Made by a program: the position numbers and the translations under genes. A stretch of 64,000 nucleotides of DNA from Crenalkalicoccus roseus (GTDB lineage Bacteria > Pseudomonadota > Alphaproteobacteria > Acetobacterales > Acetobacteraceae). The notes under the pieces were generated by a model. It saw nothing but the letters and a program-made list of their open reading frames with translations, did no database searches and was not told the DNA's origin. Position 1 is the first letter of the stretch. Every line of letters begins with the position of its first letter. Of this stretch, positions 1 through 9,034 are shown one piece after another. The DNA lies in NCBI RefSeq assembly GCF_004761865.1, contig NZ_SJDM01000001.1:124001-188000 (forward strand), read 5' to 3'.

Positions 1-1
1 G

Positions 2-37
2 CCGGAGGCGTTGCTGGACGCGCACGCACCGGGCTGA
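2..37 (+). CDS. C-terminal end of an upstream gene (partial)
   Basis: Frame 2 is open from the window edge and ends PEALLDAHAPG followed by TGA at 35-37. The 11 residues are too few to identify. In many alphaproteobacteria the helicase-nuclease gene addA lies directly before trxA, so an AddA C-terminus is a guess from context only. Confidence 0.35.
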   Translation, partial: PEALLDAHAPG

Positions 38-154
38 GGCGCCCCGCGCCGGGCGCATGTCCGCCCCCCGCCCGCCCGATCCTTGACCCGGCGCCCGCGT
101 CGCCCGACCTTTCGGCGACATCGTGGCGGGCCACCCCCGCCGACAGGAGACGCC

Positions 155-484
155 ATGAGCGAACTCACCAAAGCCGTCACGGACGAGACCTTCCGCCAGG
201 AGGTGCTGGAGGCGCCCGGGCCCGTGCTGGTGGATTTCTGGGCCGAGTGGTGCGGGCCGTGCCGGATGGTGGCGCCGGTCCTCGACGAGATCGCCAGGGA
301 ATATGCGGGCCGGCTCACCGTCGCCAAGGTGAACATCGACGAGAACCCGATGACGCCGAACGAGTACGCGGTGCGCGGCATCCCGACCATGATGCTGTTC
401 AAGGACGGCAAGCTGGTGGACACCAAGGTCGGCGCCCTGCCGAAGGGCGCGCTGCGCGACTGGATCGCCGGTAACATCGAGTGA
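155..484 (+). CDS. trxA: thioredoxin
   Basis: Cytoplasmic thiol-disulfide oxidoreductase that passes electrons from thioredoxin reductase to target proteins. The 109-residue product has the usual length and carries the active-site motif WCGPC at residues 32-36, the buried Asp at 27 and the cis-proline segment GIPT near residue 77. The ATG at 155 is chosen over the upstream in-frame ATG at 83 because a purine-rich ribosome site (caggaga, about 143-149) sits just before it and the extension is low-complexity Arg/Pro. It probably follows the upstream gene as a separate or last cistron. Confidence 0.95.
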   Translation: MSELTKAVTDETFRQEVLEAPGPVLVDFWAEWCGPCRMVAPVLDEIAREYAGRLTVAKVNIDENPMTPNEYAVRGIPTMMLFKDGKLVDTKVGALPKGALRDWIAGNIE

Positions 485-538
485 AGCGCCGCGCCGCCGG
501 GGGTTGAGGCGCGGCGGCCTCGGACCACCTGCGGCGGC

Positions 539-1675
539 ATGCGCCGCTTCCTTCCCGCCGCCGCCCTCGCCCTGGCCCTTGCCGCCTGCGCGCCCGCGCG
601 GGCCTCCGACGCGCCCGTCGCCTCGGAGCGCGCCACCTTCCGCGTCACCACCTTCGCCGAGGGGCTGGAGCGGCCCTGGGGCGGGGCCTTCCTGCCCGAC
701 GGGCGCCTGCTGGTGACCGAGCGGCCGGGGCGGATGCGCCTGATCGGTCCCGACGGCCGCGTCTCCGAACCGCTCTCCGGCGTGCCGCGGGTGGAGGCGG
801 CCGGCCAGGGCGGGCTGCTGGACGTGGCCCTGGCGCCGGATTTCGCGCAGACGCGGGAGATCTACCTCTGCCAGGCGGCCGCGGTGCAGGGGGGCGTGCT
901 GACCCGCCTGGTGCGCGCCCGCCTCTCCGCCGATGCGCGGGCGCTGGAGCAGGCGCGCCCGATCCTGGACGCGACGCCGCCCCAGGCGCAGGGGCGCAAC
1001 CACTACGGCTGCCGCATCGCCTTCGGGCCGGAGGACGGCAAGCTCTACCTCTCCACCGGCGACCGCTTCGCGCGCAAGGAGCGGGCGCAGGACCTCTCCG
1101 ACCTCGCCGGCAAGATCCTGCGGCTGGAGCGCGACGGCCGCCCGGCCGAGGGCAACCCCTGGCCGGACCGCGAGGGGGTGCGGCCGGAGATCTGGTCCTA
1201 TGGCCACCGCAACCCGCAGGGCCTCGCCTTCAGCCCCCGGACCGGCGCGCTGTGGTCGGCGGAGTTCGGGCCGCTCGGCGGGGACGAGCTGAACCTCATC
1301 CGCCGCGGCGGGAATTACGGCTGGCCGGCGGTGACCCACGGGCGGAACTACGACGGCTCGGTCATCTCCGAGCGGAGTTCGGCGCCGGGGATGATCGACC
1401 CGGTGCGGGTGTGGACGCCGGTGATCAGCCCCTCCGGCATCGCCTTCTATGACGGCGAGGCCTTTCCCGGCTGGCGCGGCAGCCTGTTCCTGGCCGGGCT
1501 GAACCCGCCCGGGCTGGTGCGGCTCTCCATCGAGGGCGAACGGGTGACCGGGGAGGAGCGGCTGCTGCAGCGCGTGGCGCGCTTCCGCCACGTGATCCAG
1601 GGGCCGGACGGGCTGCTCTACATCCTCACCGACGAGCAGCGCGGGCGGGTGCTGCGGCTGGAGCCGGCGGGCTGA
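539..1675 (+). CDS. PQQ-dependent sugar dehydrogenase family lipoprotein
   Basis: Product of 378 residues resembling soluble aldose/glucose-sorbosone dehydrogenases (YliI/Asd-like six-bladed beta-propellers), which oxidise sugars with PQQ in the periplasm. Typical stretches are visible: RPWGGAFLPDGRLLVTERPG near the start, YLSTGDR, GHRNPQGLAF, WSAEFGPLGGDELNLI and GNYGWP. The N-terminus is a secretion signal with a lipobox-like LAAC ending at Cys17, so it may be a lipoprotein. The substrate cannot be read from sequence, and no PQQ biosynthesis gene is in the window. It stands alone between trxA and a convergent lipoprotein gene. Confidence 0.88.
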   Translation: MRRFLPAAALALALAACAPARASDAPVASERATFRVTTFAEGLERPWGGAFLPDGRLLVTERPGRMRLIGPDGRVSEPLSGVPRVEAAGQGGLLDVALAPDFAQTREIYLCQAAAVQGGVLTRLVRARLSADARALEQARPILDATPPQAQGRNHYGCRIAFGPEDGKLYLSTGDRFARKERAQDLSDLAGKILRLERDGRPAEGNPWPDREGVRPEIWSYGHRNPQGLAFSPRTGALWSAEFGPLGGDELNLIRRGGNYGWPAVTHGRNYDGSVISERSSAPGMIDPVRVWTPVISPSGIAFYDGEAFPGWRGSLFLAGLNPPGLVRLSIEGERVTGEERLLQRVARFRHVIQGPDGLLYILTDEQRGRVLRLEPAG

Positions 1676-1746
1676 GCCGCGGGCGCCTTCCCGTGCCGGC
1701 GGCCCCCGTTCCTGCCCGGCCGCGCCAGGCATTCGGGCCGCCGAGG

Positions 1747-2988
1747 TCAATCGCCCACCACCACCCCCGTCATCGGCACGTTCAGCACCGATTGCGCCGT
1801 CCCTACCAGATGGACGAGGAAGGAGAAGGCCTCGCCCGAATGCCCGCCGGCCTCGCCGGCCGGGATGACATGGCGCCGCCCGTGCAGCGCGGTGGCGGCC
1901 AGGGCGGGCCGGCCGGGCGCCCAGGGCTCCACCACGAAGAGCGGCATCCGGGCGCCGTCCGCCCGCCGCACCATCGGGCCCCGCTCCGGGCCGAGCCGCA
2001 CGAGGGCGCCGAGATAGTCGAGCATCTCGAGCGGCGAGCGCAGCTCGATCTCGATCCGCCCCTCCGCCCCGGCGTCGAAGACCACCGGCGAGGTGCCGCC
2101 GAAGGCGCGCGGGTCGCCGTGCTGGAAGCGCGGCCGCCACTCGCCCGGGGCGCCGCCGCAGCGGGCGAGCACCTTCAGCCTCTCCCGCGGCGCGGCGAAG
2201 CAGAAGCGCCGGCCCTCGTCGAGGCGGCGGAGCTGGAAGCGCCGCGTGCGCTCGCCCGGTTCGCGGGGGAGTTCCTCGGTCATCAGGCCCTCGCGCTGCG
2301 CGATGCCGAGCTCGCCGAGCACGGGCGTCTGGTCCAGCGGGAAGGGCGGGCTGACGTTGCGCACGAGGAGCGCCACCTCCGTCGTCAGCCCCTGGTCCAT
2401 CAGGCGCTCCAGGCGCTGCTGGAAGGCGGCGAACCCGGCCGGGTTCTCGGGATCGTTGACGTAGCTCCGCGTTCCGGCCCCGTCGCGCCAGCGGATGCCG
2501 CCGATGGCGGTGGTCAGGATCGCCTCCCGGCTCCGGCCGGTGCGCAGGAAGGCGGCGAGCGTCTCCATGCTGACCGGCGCGCGCATCGGGCCCAGGAACT
2601 GGTCGTTGTAGAGCGTCGCGTAGTCGAAGCCGGGCCCGATCTCGGCCTCGACGGCGGGCTCGAAGAGGGTGCGCGCGTTGCCGCCGCGGCCGAAGGGCAG
2701 CGTCAGCCCGACGCTGGTGGTGAAGCGGTTGCGGCCGCGGATCAGCGGCAGGCTGGAGAAATGCGCCGGCTGGCCGGCGCTGCGCCGCAGGATGTTGCGC
2801 AGCACCATGTCGTCCTGCAGCGTCGCCACCTCGCGGTTCAGCGTCGCGGCGGCGCCGGAGAGCTGCGCGTAACCCGTCGAGCAGCCGCCGAGGGCGAGCA
2901 GGAGGAGCGCCAGGCAGACGGCCCGCGCCCGCGCGGCACGGAGAGGGGCGCCCCGGACCGGGCTGCACGCCGCAGGAATCCCAACCAT
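1747..2988 (-). CDS. putative lipoprotein of unknown function
   Basis: A 413-residue protein with an N-terminal hydrophobic stretch and lipobox LGGC at Cys36, so it is likely exported and lipidated. The mature part is rich in charged residues, has no repeats or obvious membrane segments, and matches no family I recognise. It faces trxA and the sugar dehydrogenase convergently (71-base gap) and diverges from the Mla operon. The ATG at 2988 has a weak AGGTGG ribosome site. Coding seems real because the amino-acid composition is balanced, unlike the Arg/Pro-rich shadow frames opposite it. Confidence 0.7.
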   Translation of the reverse strand: MVGIPAACSPVRGAPLRAARARAVCLALLLLALGGCSTGYAQLSGAAATLNREVATLQDDMVLRNILRRSAGQPAHFSSLPLIRGRNRFTTSVGLTLPFGRGGNARTLFEPAVEAEIGPGFDYATLYNDQFLGPMRAPVSMETLAAFLRTGRSREAILTTAIGGIRWRDGAGTRSYVNDPENPAGFAAFQQRLERLMDQGLTTEVALLVRNVSPPFPLDQTPVLGELGIAQREGLMTEELPREPGERTRRFQLRRLDEGRRFCFAAPRERLKVLARCGGAPGEWRPRFQHGDPRAFGGTSPVVFDAGAEGRIEIELRSPLEMLDYLGALVRLGPERGPMVRRADGARMPLFVVEPWAPGRPALAATALHGRRHVIPAGEAGGHSGEAFSFLVHLVGTAQSVLNVPMTGVVVGD

Positions 2989-3163
2989 ATGCCACCTGTC
3001 TCCACTGCCCTTCTGCCGGCGCCGCCTGGCCGCGCGGAACCGGTGGTAGATTTTGCCGGGAGCCCATATACGAGCTTACGCCAGGGCCGCCCCGCCATGT
3101 GACGCGGCGGGAGAACCGCCGCCGCCCTGGCCCGCCCCCAACGCAGGAATTGCAGCAGCGTTG

Positions 3164-4282
3164 ATGTTGCCCGACACCGACCGCCCGACGCGCTTCGCGG
3201 CCTCGCCGGAGGGTGGCGGCGTGCGCCTCGCCTTCGCCGGGCGGCTCGACGCCGCCGCGGTGGCGCGGCTCTGGCCCGAGGCGACGCGGGCGGTGCGGCC
3301 GGGGCAGCCGCTCATCCTCGACCTCTCCGGCCTCTCCGGCCTCGACACCGCCGGCGCGGTGCTGCTGCTGCGCCTCGAGCGCCACGCCGGGGAGGCGCGC
3401 TGGGAAGGCCCCGCCGAGCCCGCCCTGCGGGCGATGCTCGACCGCACCCGCCAGGCCCTGCTCGTCCCGCCCCCCGCCCCGCCGCCCCGCCTGCCCTGGC
3501 TCGGCCTGCTCGGGCGGGCGACGCTGCGGCGGGGCGAGGGGCTGCTCGGCCAGCTCGCCTTCCTCGGCGAGGCGGTGATCGCCGGCCTCGGCACCCTGCG
3601 CCGCCCCTGGCGGCTGCGCGCAAGCGAGGTGCTGCGCCACCTGGACGAGGCGGGGCTGCGCGCCTTCCCCCTCGCCCTGCTGCTCGGCGTGCTGATCGGG
3701 CTGATCCTCGCCTTCCAGTCCTCGGTGCCGATGCGCCAGTTCGGGGCCGAGGTGTTCATCCCGATGCTGGTCGGCATCTCCCTGCTGCGCGAACTCGGGC
3801 CGCTGATGGCCGCCGTGATCCTGGCCGGGCGCACCGGCAGCGCCTATGCCGCCGAGCTCGGCACCATGACGGTGAACGAGGAGGTGGACGCGCTGCGCGT
3901 GATGGGCATCGAGCCCATCGCCTGGCTGGTGCTGCCGCGGGTGCTGGCGGCGATGCTGGTGATGCCGGTGCTGGCGCTGGTGCTGAACCTGGCGGGGCTG
4001 GTCGGCATGGGGGGGGTGATGGCCACCCTCGGCTTCCCGCCCGTGGCGGTGGTGAACCAGCTCCGCGAGGCGCTCTCCCTCGGCGACCTGCTCGGGGGGC
4101 TGTTCAAGGCGGCGGTGTTCGGCCTCGCCATCGGCTTCATCGGCTGCCGCGCCGGGCTCGCCGCCGGGCGCGGCCCGCGGGCGGTGGGCGATGCGGCGAC
4201 CGCGGCGGTGGTCGGCGGCATCGTCGGCATCGTGGTGCTGGACGGGGTCTTCGCCGTGCTGTTCTTCCGGCTGGGTCTGTGA
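3164..4282 (+). CDS. mlaE: MlaE-type phospholipid ABC transporter permease with N-terminal STAS domain
   Basis: Inner-membrane permease of the Mla (MCE) system, which moves phospholipids between outer and inner membranes. The first ~100 residues form a STAS/MlaB-like domain (VRLAFAGRLD, LILDLSGLSGLDTAGAV). The remainder is a MlaE permease with the typical RTGSAYAAELGTMTVNEEVDAL loop region and about five hydrophobic helices. ATG 3164 is preferred to the in-frame ATG at 3053, whose extension is Pro/Ala-rich. The stop overlaps the next start by one base (TGATG), showing translational coupling to the ATPase. No separate mlaB is needed because STAS is fused. Confidence 0.92.
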   Translation: MLPDTDRPTRFAASPEGGGVRLAFAGRLDAAAVARLWPEATRAVRPGQPLILDLSGLSGLDTAGAVLLLRLERHAGEARWEGPAEPALRAMLDRTRQALLVPPPAPPPRLPWLGLLGRATLRRGEGLLGQLAFLGEAVIAGLGTLRRPWRLRASEVLRHLDEAGLRAFPLALLLGVLIGLILAFQSSVPMRQFGAEVFIPMLVGISLLRELGPLMAAVILAGRTGSAYAAELGTMTVNEEVDALRVMGIEPIAWLVLPRVLAAMLVMPVLALVLNLAGLVGMGGVMATLGFPPVAVVNQLREALSLGDLLGGLFKAAVFGLAIGFIGCRAGLAAGRGPRAVGDAATAAVVGGIVGIVVLDGVFAVLFFRLGL

Positions 4283-5040
4283 TGGCGGGGGCGGAGCCGG
4301 TGATCCGCGTGCGCGACCTCGCCGCCCGCTTCGGCGGCAACACGGTGTTCGAGCACGTCTCCTTCGAGGTGCGCCGCGGCGAGGTGTTCGTCATCCTCGG
4401 CGGCTCTGGCTGCGGCAAGTCCACCCTGCTCAAGCACATGATCGGCCTCTACCCGCCGGCCGAGGGCACGGTGGAGATCCTCGGCCAGGACCTCGCCGCG
4501 CTGGCCGGCGAGGCGCGCCGGGCGCTGCTGCGGCGCATCGGGGTGATGTGGCAGTCGGGCGCGCTGTTCGGCTCCCTCACCCTGGCCGAGAACGTGGAGG
4601 TGCCGCTCGAGGAGCACACCGCCCTGCCGGCCGAGGCCCGCGCCCTGGTGGCGCGCGCCAAGCTCGGCCTCGTCGGCCTCGCCGACGCCGCGGGGCGGCT
4701 GCCGGCGGAGATCTCGGGCGGCATGGCCAAGCGCGCCGGCATCGCCCGGGCGATGGCGCTCGACCCGCCGATCCTGTTCCTCGACGAGCCCTCGGCCGGG
4801 CTCGACCCGATCACCTCGGCCGGCCTCGACGCGCTGATCCTCGAGCTCGCGCGCGAGCTCGGCACCACCTTCGTCGTGGTGACGCACGAGCTGCAGTCCA
4901 TCCTGGCGATCGGCGACCGCTGCATCATGCTGGACAAGGCGGCGCGCGGCGTGATCGCCGAGGGCGATCCGCGCGCGCTGCGCGAGACCAGCACCGACCC
5001 CGTGGTCCGCGCCTTCTTCCGGCGGGAGGCGATGGCATGA
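4282..5040 (+). CDS. mlaF: MlaF-type ABC transporter ATP-binding protein
   Basis: ATPase powering the Mla lipid transporter. Walker A GGSGCGKST lies at residues 40-48, the Q-loop at WQSGALF, the ABC signature ISGGMAKR near residue 155, Walker B ILFLDEPSAGLDP, and the switch histidine in THEL. The SGGMAKR signature and the SGALFGSLT segment are characteristic of MlaF/Ttg2A. At 252 residues it has the family length. It starts with ATG in the TGATG overlap with mlaE; a GTG three bases upstream is an alternative. Confidence 0.94.
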   Translation: MAGAEPVIRVRDLAARFGGNTVFEHVSFEVRRGEVFVILGGSGCGKSTLLKHMIGLYPPAEGTVEILGQDLAALAGEARRALLRRIGVMWQSGALFGSLTLAENVEVPLEEHTALPAEARALVARAKLGLVGLADAAGRLPAEISGGMAKRAGIARAMALDPPILFLDEPSAGLDPITSAGLDALILELARELGTTFVVVTHELQSILAIGDRCIMLDKAARGVIAEGDPRALRETSTDPVVRAFFRREAMA

Positions 5041-5077
5041 GCGGGCGGCGCCCCCGAACCCCTGACGAGGGATAGCC

Positions 5078-6190
5078 ATGCCGCAAACGCAGCGCCTCTA
5101 TCTGCGCGTGGGCACGCTGGTGGTCGCCGGGCTGGCGCTGGCGGTGGGCTTCGTGCTGTTCCTCACCGCCGACCGCTTCGCGCGCGGCGCCGAGATCTAC
5201 GAGACCTACATCCAGGAATCGGTGCAGGGGCTCGATGTCGGCGCCGCGGTGCGCTACCGCGGCGTCGCCGTCGGCCGGGTGGCCGAGATCGGCCTGGTCT
5301 CGGCCGAGTACCGCCGGCCCGAGGGCGGCCCCTTCCTCGCCGCCTTCCAGCGCGTGCTGGTGCGCTTCACCGTGGACAACACGCGCATCGGCGCCGGCGC
5401 GCCCTCGCTCGAGGAGGCGGTGCGCATCGGCCTGCGCGCCCGCCTCGCCGCGCAGGGCATCACCGGGGTGAACTACATCGAGCTCGACTTCGTGGATCCG
5501 GAGCGGTTCCCGCCGCCGCCGCCGCCGCCCTGGACGCCGCGCTTCCCCTACATCCCCTCCATCCCCTCCACCGTGGCGCAGGTGCAGGACGCGGCGCAGG
5601 TGCTGCTGCAGCGCCTGGACGCGGCGGACCTGCCCGGGCTGCTCGCCAACATCAACGGCTTCGTCACCGAGCTGCGCGAGCAGACGCGGGAGGGCGAGCT
5701 GGCGGTGGTGGTGCGCGAGGCCGCGGAGCTGCTGCGCGACCTGCGGGGCGAGGTGGAGCGCGCCGACATCCCCGCCACCCTCGCCGAGCTGCGCGGCGTC
5801 GCCGCGGAGGCGCGCGCCCTGCTGGCGAGCGAGGAGGTGCACGCCACCCTGGCCAGTGCCGCCGAGGCGATGGCCGAGCTGCGCGCCGCCGCCGCCGGGG
5901 CGCGGGCGGTCGCGGAAAGCGAGGAGCTGCGCCAGCTTCTCGCCAACGCCTCGGCCGCGGCGGCGGAGCTGCGCCGGGCGGCGCAGCGCCTGCCGGCCAC
6001 CCTCGCCTCGATCGAGGCCGGGGTGCGCACGGCGCGGTCCGCCTCCACCGACCTGCAGGCCGACCTGGTGCCGATTCTGCGCGACATGCGCACCGCCATC
6101 GGCAACCTGCGCGACGCGACCGAGTTGCTGCGCCGCTACCCGGGCCAGGCGATCTTCGGGGCGCCGCCCCCGCCGGAAGGACGACGATGA
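5078..6190 (+). CDS. mlaD: MCE-domain (MlaD-like) protein
   Basis: Substrate-binding MCE component anchored to the inner membrane. There is one transmembrane segment at about residues 8-30, one MCE domain at about 38-117 (VQGLDVGAAVRYRGVAVGRV, ITGVNYIELDF), a proline run, then a long Ala/Leu/Glu-rich helical region (about 165-350). The 370 residues exceed short MlaD (~180) and resemble the longer MCE proteins of alphaproteobacteria, where the helical tail may form a channel as in PqiB/LetB. Its last codons overlap the following lipoprotein gene by ATGA. Confidence 0.9.
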   Translation: MPQTQRLYLRVGTLVVAGLALAVGFVLFLTADRFARGAEIYETYIQESVQGLDVGAAVRYRGVAVGRVAEIGLVSAEYRRPEGGPFLAAFQRVLVRFTVDNTRIGAGAPSLEEAVRIGLRARLAAQGITGVNYIELDFVDPERFPPPPPPPWTPRFPYIPSIPSTVAQVQDAAQVLLQRLDAADLPGLLANINGFVTELREQTREGELAVVVREAAELLRDLRGEVERADIPATLAELRGVAAEARALLASEEVHATLASAAEAMAELRAAAAGARAVAESEELRQLLANASAAAAELRRAAQRLPATLASIEAGVRTARSASTDLQADLVPILRDMRTAIGNLRDATELLRRYPGQAIFGAPPPPEGRR

Positions 6191-6822
6191 GAGACAAGAC
6201 GCGCCGCGCCGCCCTGCTGCTGCCGCTCGCCCTCGGCGCCTGCACCGTGCTGCCGCAGCGCCCCTACCAGGAGGTGCGCCGCTTCGCGCTCGAGGTGGAG
6301 CGGCCGGAGCGGGTGCCGCCCCCCTCCGGCGCGCCGGTGCTGCTGGTGCGCTCGCTGCGCGGCGCGCCCGGGCTCGACGCGCGAGGGCTGCAGATCGCCC
6401 GGCCGGACGGCACGGTGACGACGGAGTTCTGGAGCGAATGGGCCGCCCCGCCCGCCGAGCTGGCGGAGGAGGCGCTGCGCCGCTGGCTCGCCGCGAGCGG
6501 CCTGTTCTCGGCCGTGGTCGTTCCCGGCTCCCGCCTACGCCCGGACCTGACCATGGAGGGGGAGCTGATCCGCCTGCAGGCCGACCCCGCCGCCGGGGTG
6601 GCCCGCGCCGGCCTGTCGCTGCTGCTGCTGCAGGGCGGCGAGGGGGGGCAGGAGGTGCGCATCCGCGGCCAGTTCCTGCCCGAGGGAACGGCGCCGCTGC
6701 CGGGCGGCGCCGCGGAGCGGGTGGCCCCGGCCGATGCCGCGGCGGCGATGACGGCAGCCTTCGCCGATGCGCTCGCCCGGCTGGAGGCGGAGCTGCGCAG
6801 CACCCTGCGTCGCGGGCGCTAG
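6187..6822 (+). CDS. ABC-type transport auxiliary lipoprotein (PqiC/MlaC-position)
   Basis: Outer-membrane lipoprotein partner of MCE transporters. The N-terminus has a signal peptide with lipobox LGAC at Cys19. The body resembles the ABC-type transport auxiliary lipoprotein family (PqiC-like): YQEVRRFALEVERPE near the start and a late Ala-rich helix. The 211 residues are usual. It begins in an ATGA overlap with the MCE gene and is the last gene of the operon. Its TAG stop is the first triplet of a dispersed repeat. Confidence 0.85.
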   Translation: MRDKTRRAALLLPLALGACTVLPQRPYQEVRRFALEVERPERVPPPSGAPVLLVRSLRGAPGLDARGLQIARPDGTVTTEFWSEWAAPPAELAEEALRRWLAASGLFSAVVVPGSRLRPDLTMEGELIRLQADPAAGVARAGLSLLLLQGGEGGQEVRIRGQFLPEGTAPLPGGAAERVAPADAAAAMTAAFADALARLEAELRSTLRRGR

Positions 6823-6960
6823 AGCGGATCCCGTTCGGGCGGCCTCGCCTGAACGGGTGAGGATGCCCGCACGATCGACGAGCCGGAGCATTGGCCGTGA
6901 GCCAGGGCGAACGGAACATGCCCTGGCGCCCGATCCGCGCGGGCGGGAGCGGCGCTCGGC
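6820..6960 (+). repeat. dispersed intergenic repeat, copy A
   Basis: Begins TAGAGCGGATC, where TAG is the stop of the preceding gene. A 7-base inverted repeat follows (CCCGTTC at 6830-6836, GAACGGG at 6851-6857). The section at about 6851-6892 matches, in reverse complement, the section at 13103-13143 of copy B (shared CCCGCACGA and CGAGCCGGAGCAT). The remaining gap to 7074 holds no convincing gene. Confidence 0.7.
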
Positions 6961-7074
6961 CGCCCGATGAAGGACGGAAGCCTGATCCGCCGAAGCGGAG
7001 CACGCTGCAGGGCCGTTTTCCCTCGGGCGCGCCCGCGGAGACGGCTTGAGGCCCCCGTCGCGGGGCGGAAGCCC

Positions 7075-8721
7075 TCAGCCTGTCAGCGCGCCTTCCGGCA
7101 CCGGCCACGCCGCCGCGGCCTGCGAGACCGGGGCGAGGATGGCGAAGCCGAAAGGCGGCAGCGCCGACCCCTCCACCGCCCCGGCCAGCGGCGCAAGGCC
7201 GTGCAGCGTCGGCGGCAGCGGCACCGTCTCGGGCGAGAGGTTGCACAGCACTGTCAGGCTGCGTGCCGCCTCGCGGCGGACGAAGCCGAGCAGCGGCGCC
7301 CGCAGCGCCAGCGGCACCGCCTCGCCCCGGCGCAGCGCCGGCTCGGCGCGGCGCAGCGCCAGCAGGTGGCGGCAGAAGTGCAAGGTGCTGTGCGGATCCG
7401 CCTCCTGCGCCGCCGCGGCCATGGCGCGGTGCGCCTCCGGCACCGGCAGCCAGGGGGTGCCGGTGGTGAAGCCGGCATGCGGCGCGTCCGGCCGCCAGGG
7501 CATGGGCGTGCGGCTGCCGTCGCGGCCCTTGAACTCCGGCCAGTAAGTCATGCCGAAGGGGTCGCGAATCTCCTCCTCGCGCAGCACCGCGTCGGGCAGG
7601 CCGAGCTCCTCGCCCTGGTAGAGGCAGACGCTGCCCGGCAGGCTCAGCAGCAGGCCGAGGGCGAGGCGGGTGAAGCGCGGGTCGGCCACGCCGCCCGGCG
7701 CCCAGCGGCTGGCGGCGCGCTCCACGTCGTGGTTGGAGAAGGAGAGGCAGGGCCAGCCGCGCGCGCAGGTGGCGATGGCGTCCTGCAGCAGTGCCGCCAC
7801 CGTCGGATGGTCGAAGCCGTTGCGCAGCGGGCGCAGCGTGTAGGCCATGTGCAGGTGCGCATCGCCCTCCGTGTAGGCGGCGATGCGCTCGAACGCGCCC
7901 TCCTGCGAGGAGACCTCGCCCAGCGCCACCGCGCCCGGATAGGCGTCGAGCAGCGCGCGCAGCCGGCGCAGCAGCGCGAAGGCGGCCGGGTGCATCATGT
8001 CGTGCAGGTGCTGCTGCAGGCCGAACAGCTTGGCCGGCACCCCGCCCGCCGGCGGCAGCGGCGGGTTGCTGCGCAGCGCCGGGTCATGGGCCAGGAAATC
8101 CACCGCGTCGATGCGGAAGCCGTCGGCGCCGCGCTCCAGCCAGAAGCGGGCGATGCCGAGCAGGGCCTCCACCACCGCCTCGTTGTGCAGGTTGAGCGTC
8201 GGCTGGCTGGCGAGGAAATGGTGCAGGTAGTACTGCCGCCGCCGCGGCTCCCACGCCCAGGCGGAGCCGCCGAAGACGCTGAGCCAGTTGTTGGGCGGCG
8301 TGCCGTCCGGCGCCGGATCGGCCCAGACGTACCAGTCGGCGGTGGGCGCGGAGCGGCTGCGCCGGCTGGCCTCGAACCAGGGGTGGTGGTCCGAGGTGTG
8401 CCCGCCCACCAGGTCGAGCAGCACGCGCAGCCCCCGCGCATGGGCCGCCTCGATCAGCCGGTCGGCGTCGGCGAGCGAGCCGAAGGCCGGGTCCACCGCG
8501 CAGTGGTCGGCCACGTCGTAGCCGAAATCCCGCTGCGGCGAGGGGTAGAAGGGGCAGACCCAGATCGCGTCCACGCCGAGCGAGGCGATGTGGTCGAGCC
8601 GCCCGATCAGCCCCGGCAGGTCGCCGATGCCGTCCCCGTTCGAATCGGCGAAGCTTCGAGGATAGACTTGGTAGATGACCGCGCCGCGCCACCACGCGAT
8701 GGCGCCGCCCCCCCTCACCAT
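7075..8721 (-). CDS. GH13 alpha-glucosidase
   Basis: Retaining alpha-glucosidase of the alpha-amylase superfamily, 548 residues, likely cytoplasmic (no signal peptide). The start WWRGAVIYQVYPRSFADSNGDG is typical of oligo-1,6-/alpha-glucosidases. Nucleophile Asp205 lies in GFRIDAVDF, the acid/base Glu269 in ALGEVS, and the third Asp332 in FSNHDVERA. Conserved region I reads DLVGGHTSD at 103-111, with Gly where Asn or Ser is more usual before the His. It is a single gene with no sugar transporter or LacI regulator beside it. Substrate preference cannot be assigned. Confidence 0.93.
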   Translation of the reverse strand: MVRGGGAIAWWRGAVIYQVYPRSFADSNGDGIGDLPGLIGRLDHIASLGVDAIWVCPFYPSPQRDFGYDVADHCAVDPAFGSLADADRLIEAAHARGLRVLLDLVGGHTSDHHPWFEASRRSRSAPTADWYVWADPAPDGTPPNNWLSVFGGSAWAWEPRRRQYYLHHFLASQPTLNLHNEAVVEALLGIARFWLERGADGFRIDAVDFLAHDPALRSNPPLPPAGGVPAKLFGLQQHLHDMMHPAAFALLRRLRALLDAYPGAVALGEVSSQEGAFERIAAYTEGDAHLHMAYTLRPLRNGFDHPTVAALLQDAIATCARGWPCLSFSNHDVERAASRWAPGGVADPRFTRLALGLLLSLPGSVCLYQGEELGLPDAVLREEEIRDPFGMTYWPEFKGRDGSRTPMPWRPDAPHAGFTTGTPWLPVPEAHRAMAAAAQEADPHSTLHFCRHLLALRRAEPALRRGEAVPLALRAPLLGFVRREAARSLTVLCNLSPETVPLPPTLHGLAPLAGAVEGSALPPFGFAILAPVSQAAAAWPVPEGALTG

Positions 8722-8764
8722 GGCATTCCCCCCAAGGCCGGAAGGTCCCGGCAGGGCTCAACCA

Positions 8765-8791
8765 TTAGTATCGCGAAGGCGTGAGAATCAA
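8765..8791 (-). promoter_or_regulatory. possible promoter of the alpha-glucosidase gene
   Basis: On the minus strand TTGATT (8791-8786) and TACTAA (8770-8765) are separated by 15 bases in a relatively AT-rich patch, about 44 bases before the start codon. The spacing is shorter than ideal. Confidence 0.3.
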
Positions 8792-8833
8792 GCGCCGCGA
8801 CACGGAAGGGCGCGGCTTTCCGGCGCGGTGGGT

Positions 8834-9034
8834 TCAGCCGGCCACGGTGTAGCCTTCCGCCGCCACCGCCGCCGCCACCGCCTCACGCGGCAGGCTGGTC
8901 TCGGCGTGCACGGTGCCGGCCGCGAGATCCACCCGCACCTCGGCCGCCGGGTCCCGTTCCCGTATGGCGGCGGTGATCGCCCGCACGCAGTGCTGGCAGC
9001 TCATGCCTTCGACCTTCAGCGCAACCGTCGCCAT
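8834..9034 (-). CDS. copZ: copper chaperone, heavy-metal-associated domain protein
   Basis: A 66-residue single-domain HMA protein with metal site GMSCQHC (Cys13, Cys16). CopZ-type chaperones carry Cu(I) in the cytoplasm to CopA. It is the last gene of a copA-cueR-copZ run on the minus strand. The ATG at 9034 gives exactly one HMA domain. It lies within the open 3' extension of the cueR frame, out of frame by one base (see cueR). Confidence 0.88.
   Translation of the reverse strand: MATVALKVEGMSCQHCVRAITAAIRERDPAAEVRVDLAAGTVHAETSLPREAVAAAVAAEGYTVAG

Noticed and set aside
2989-3163. Promoter around CCCATATAC upstream of mlaE
   Set aside because: No hexamer at proper spacing could be paired with it on either strand.
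4925-7246. Long minus-strand open frame of 773 codons across the Mla operon
   Set aside because: Translation is Arg/Pro/Ala-rich low complexity with no domain; it is the antisense shadow of clear genes in a GC-rich genome.
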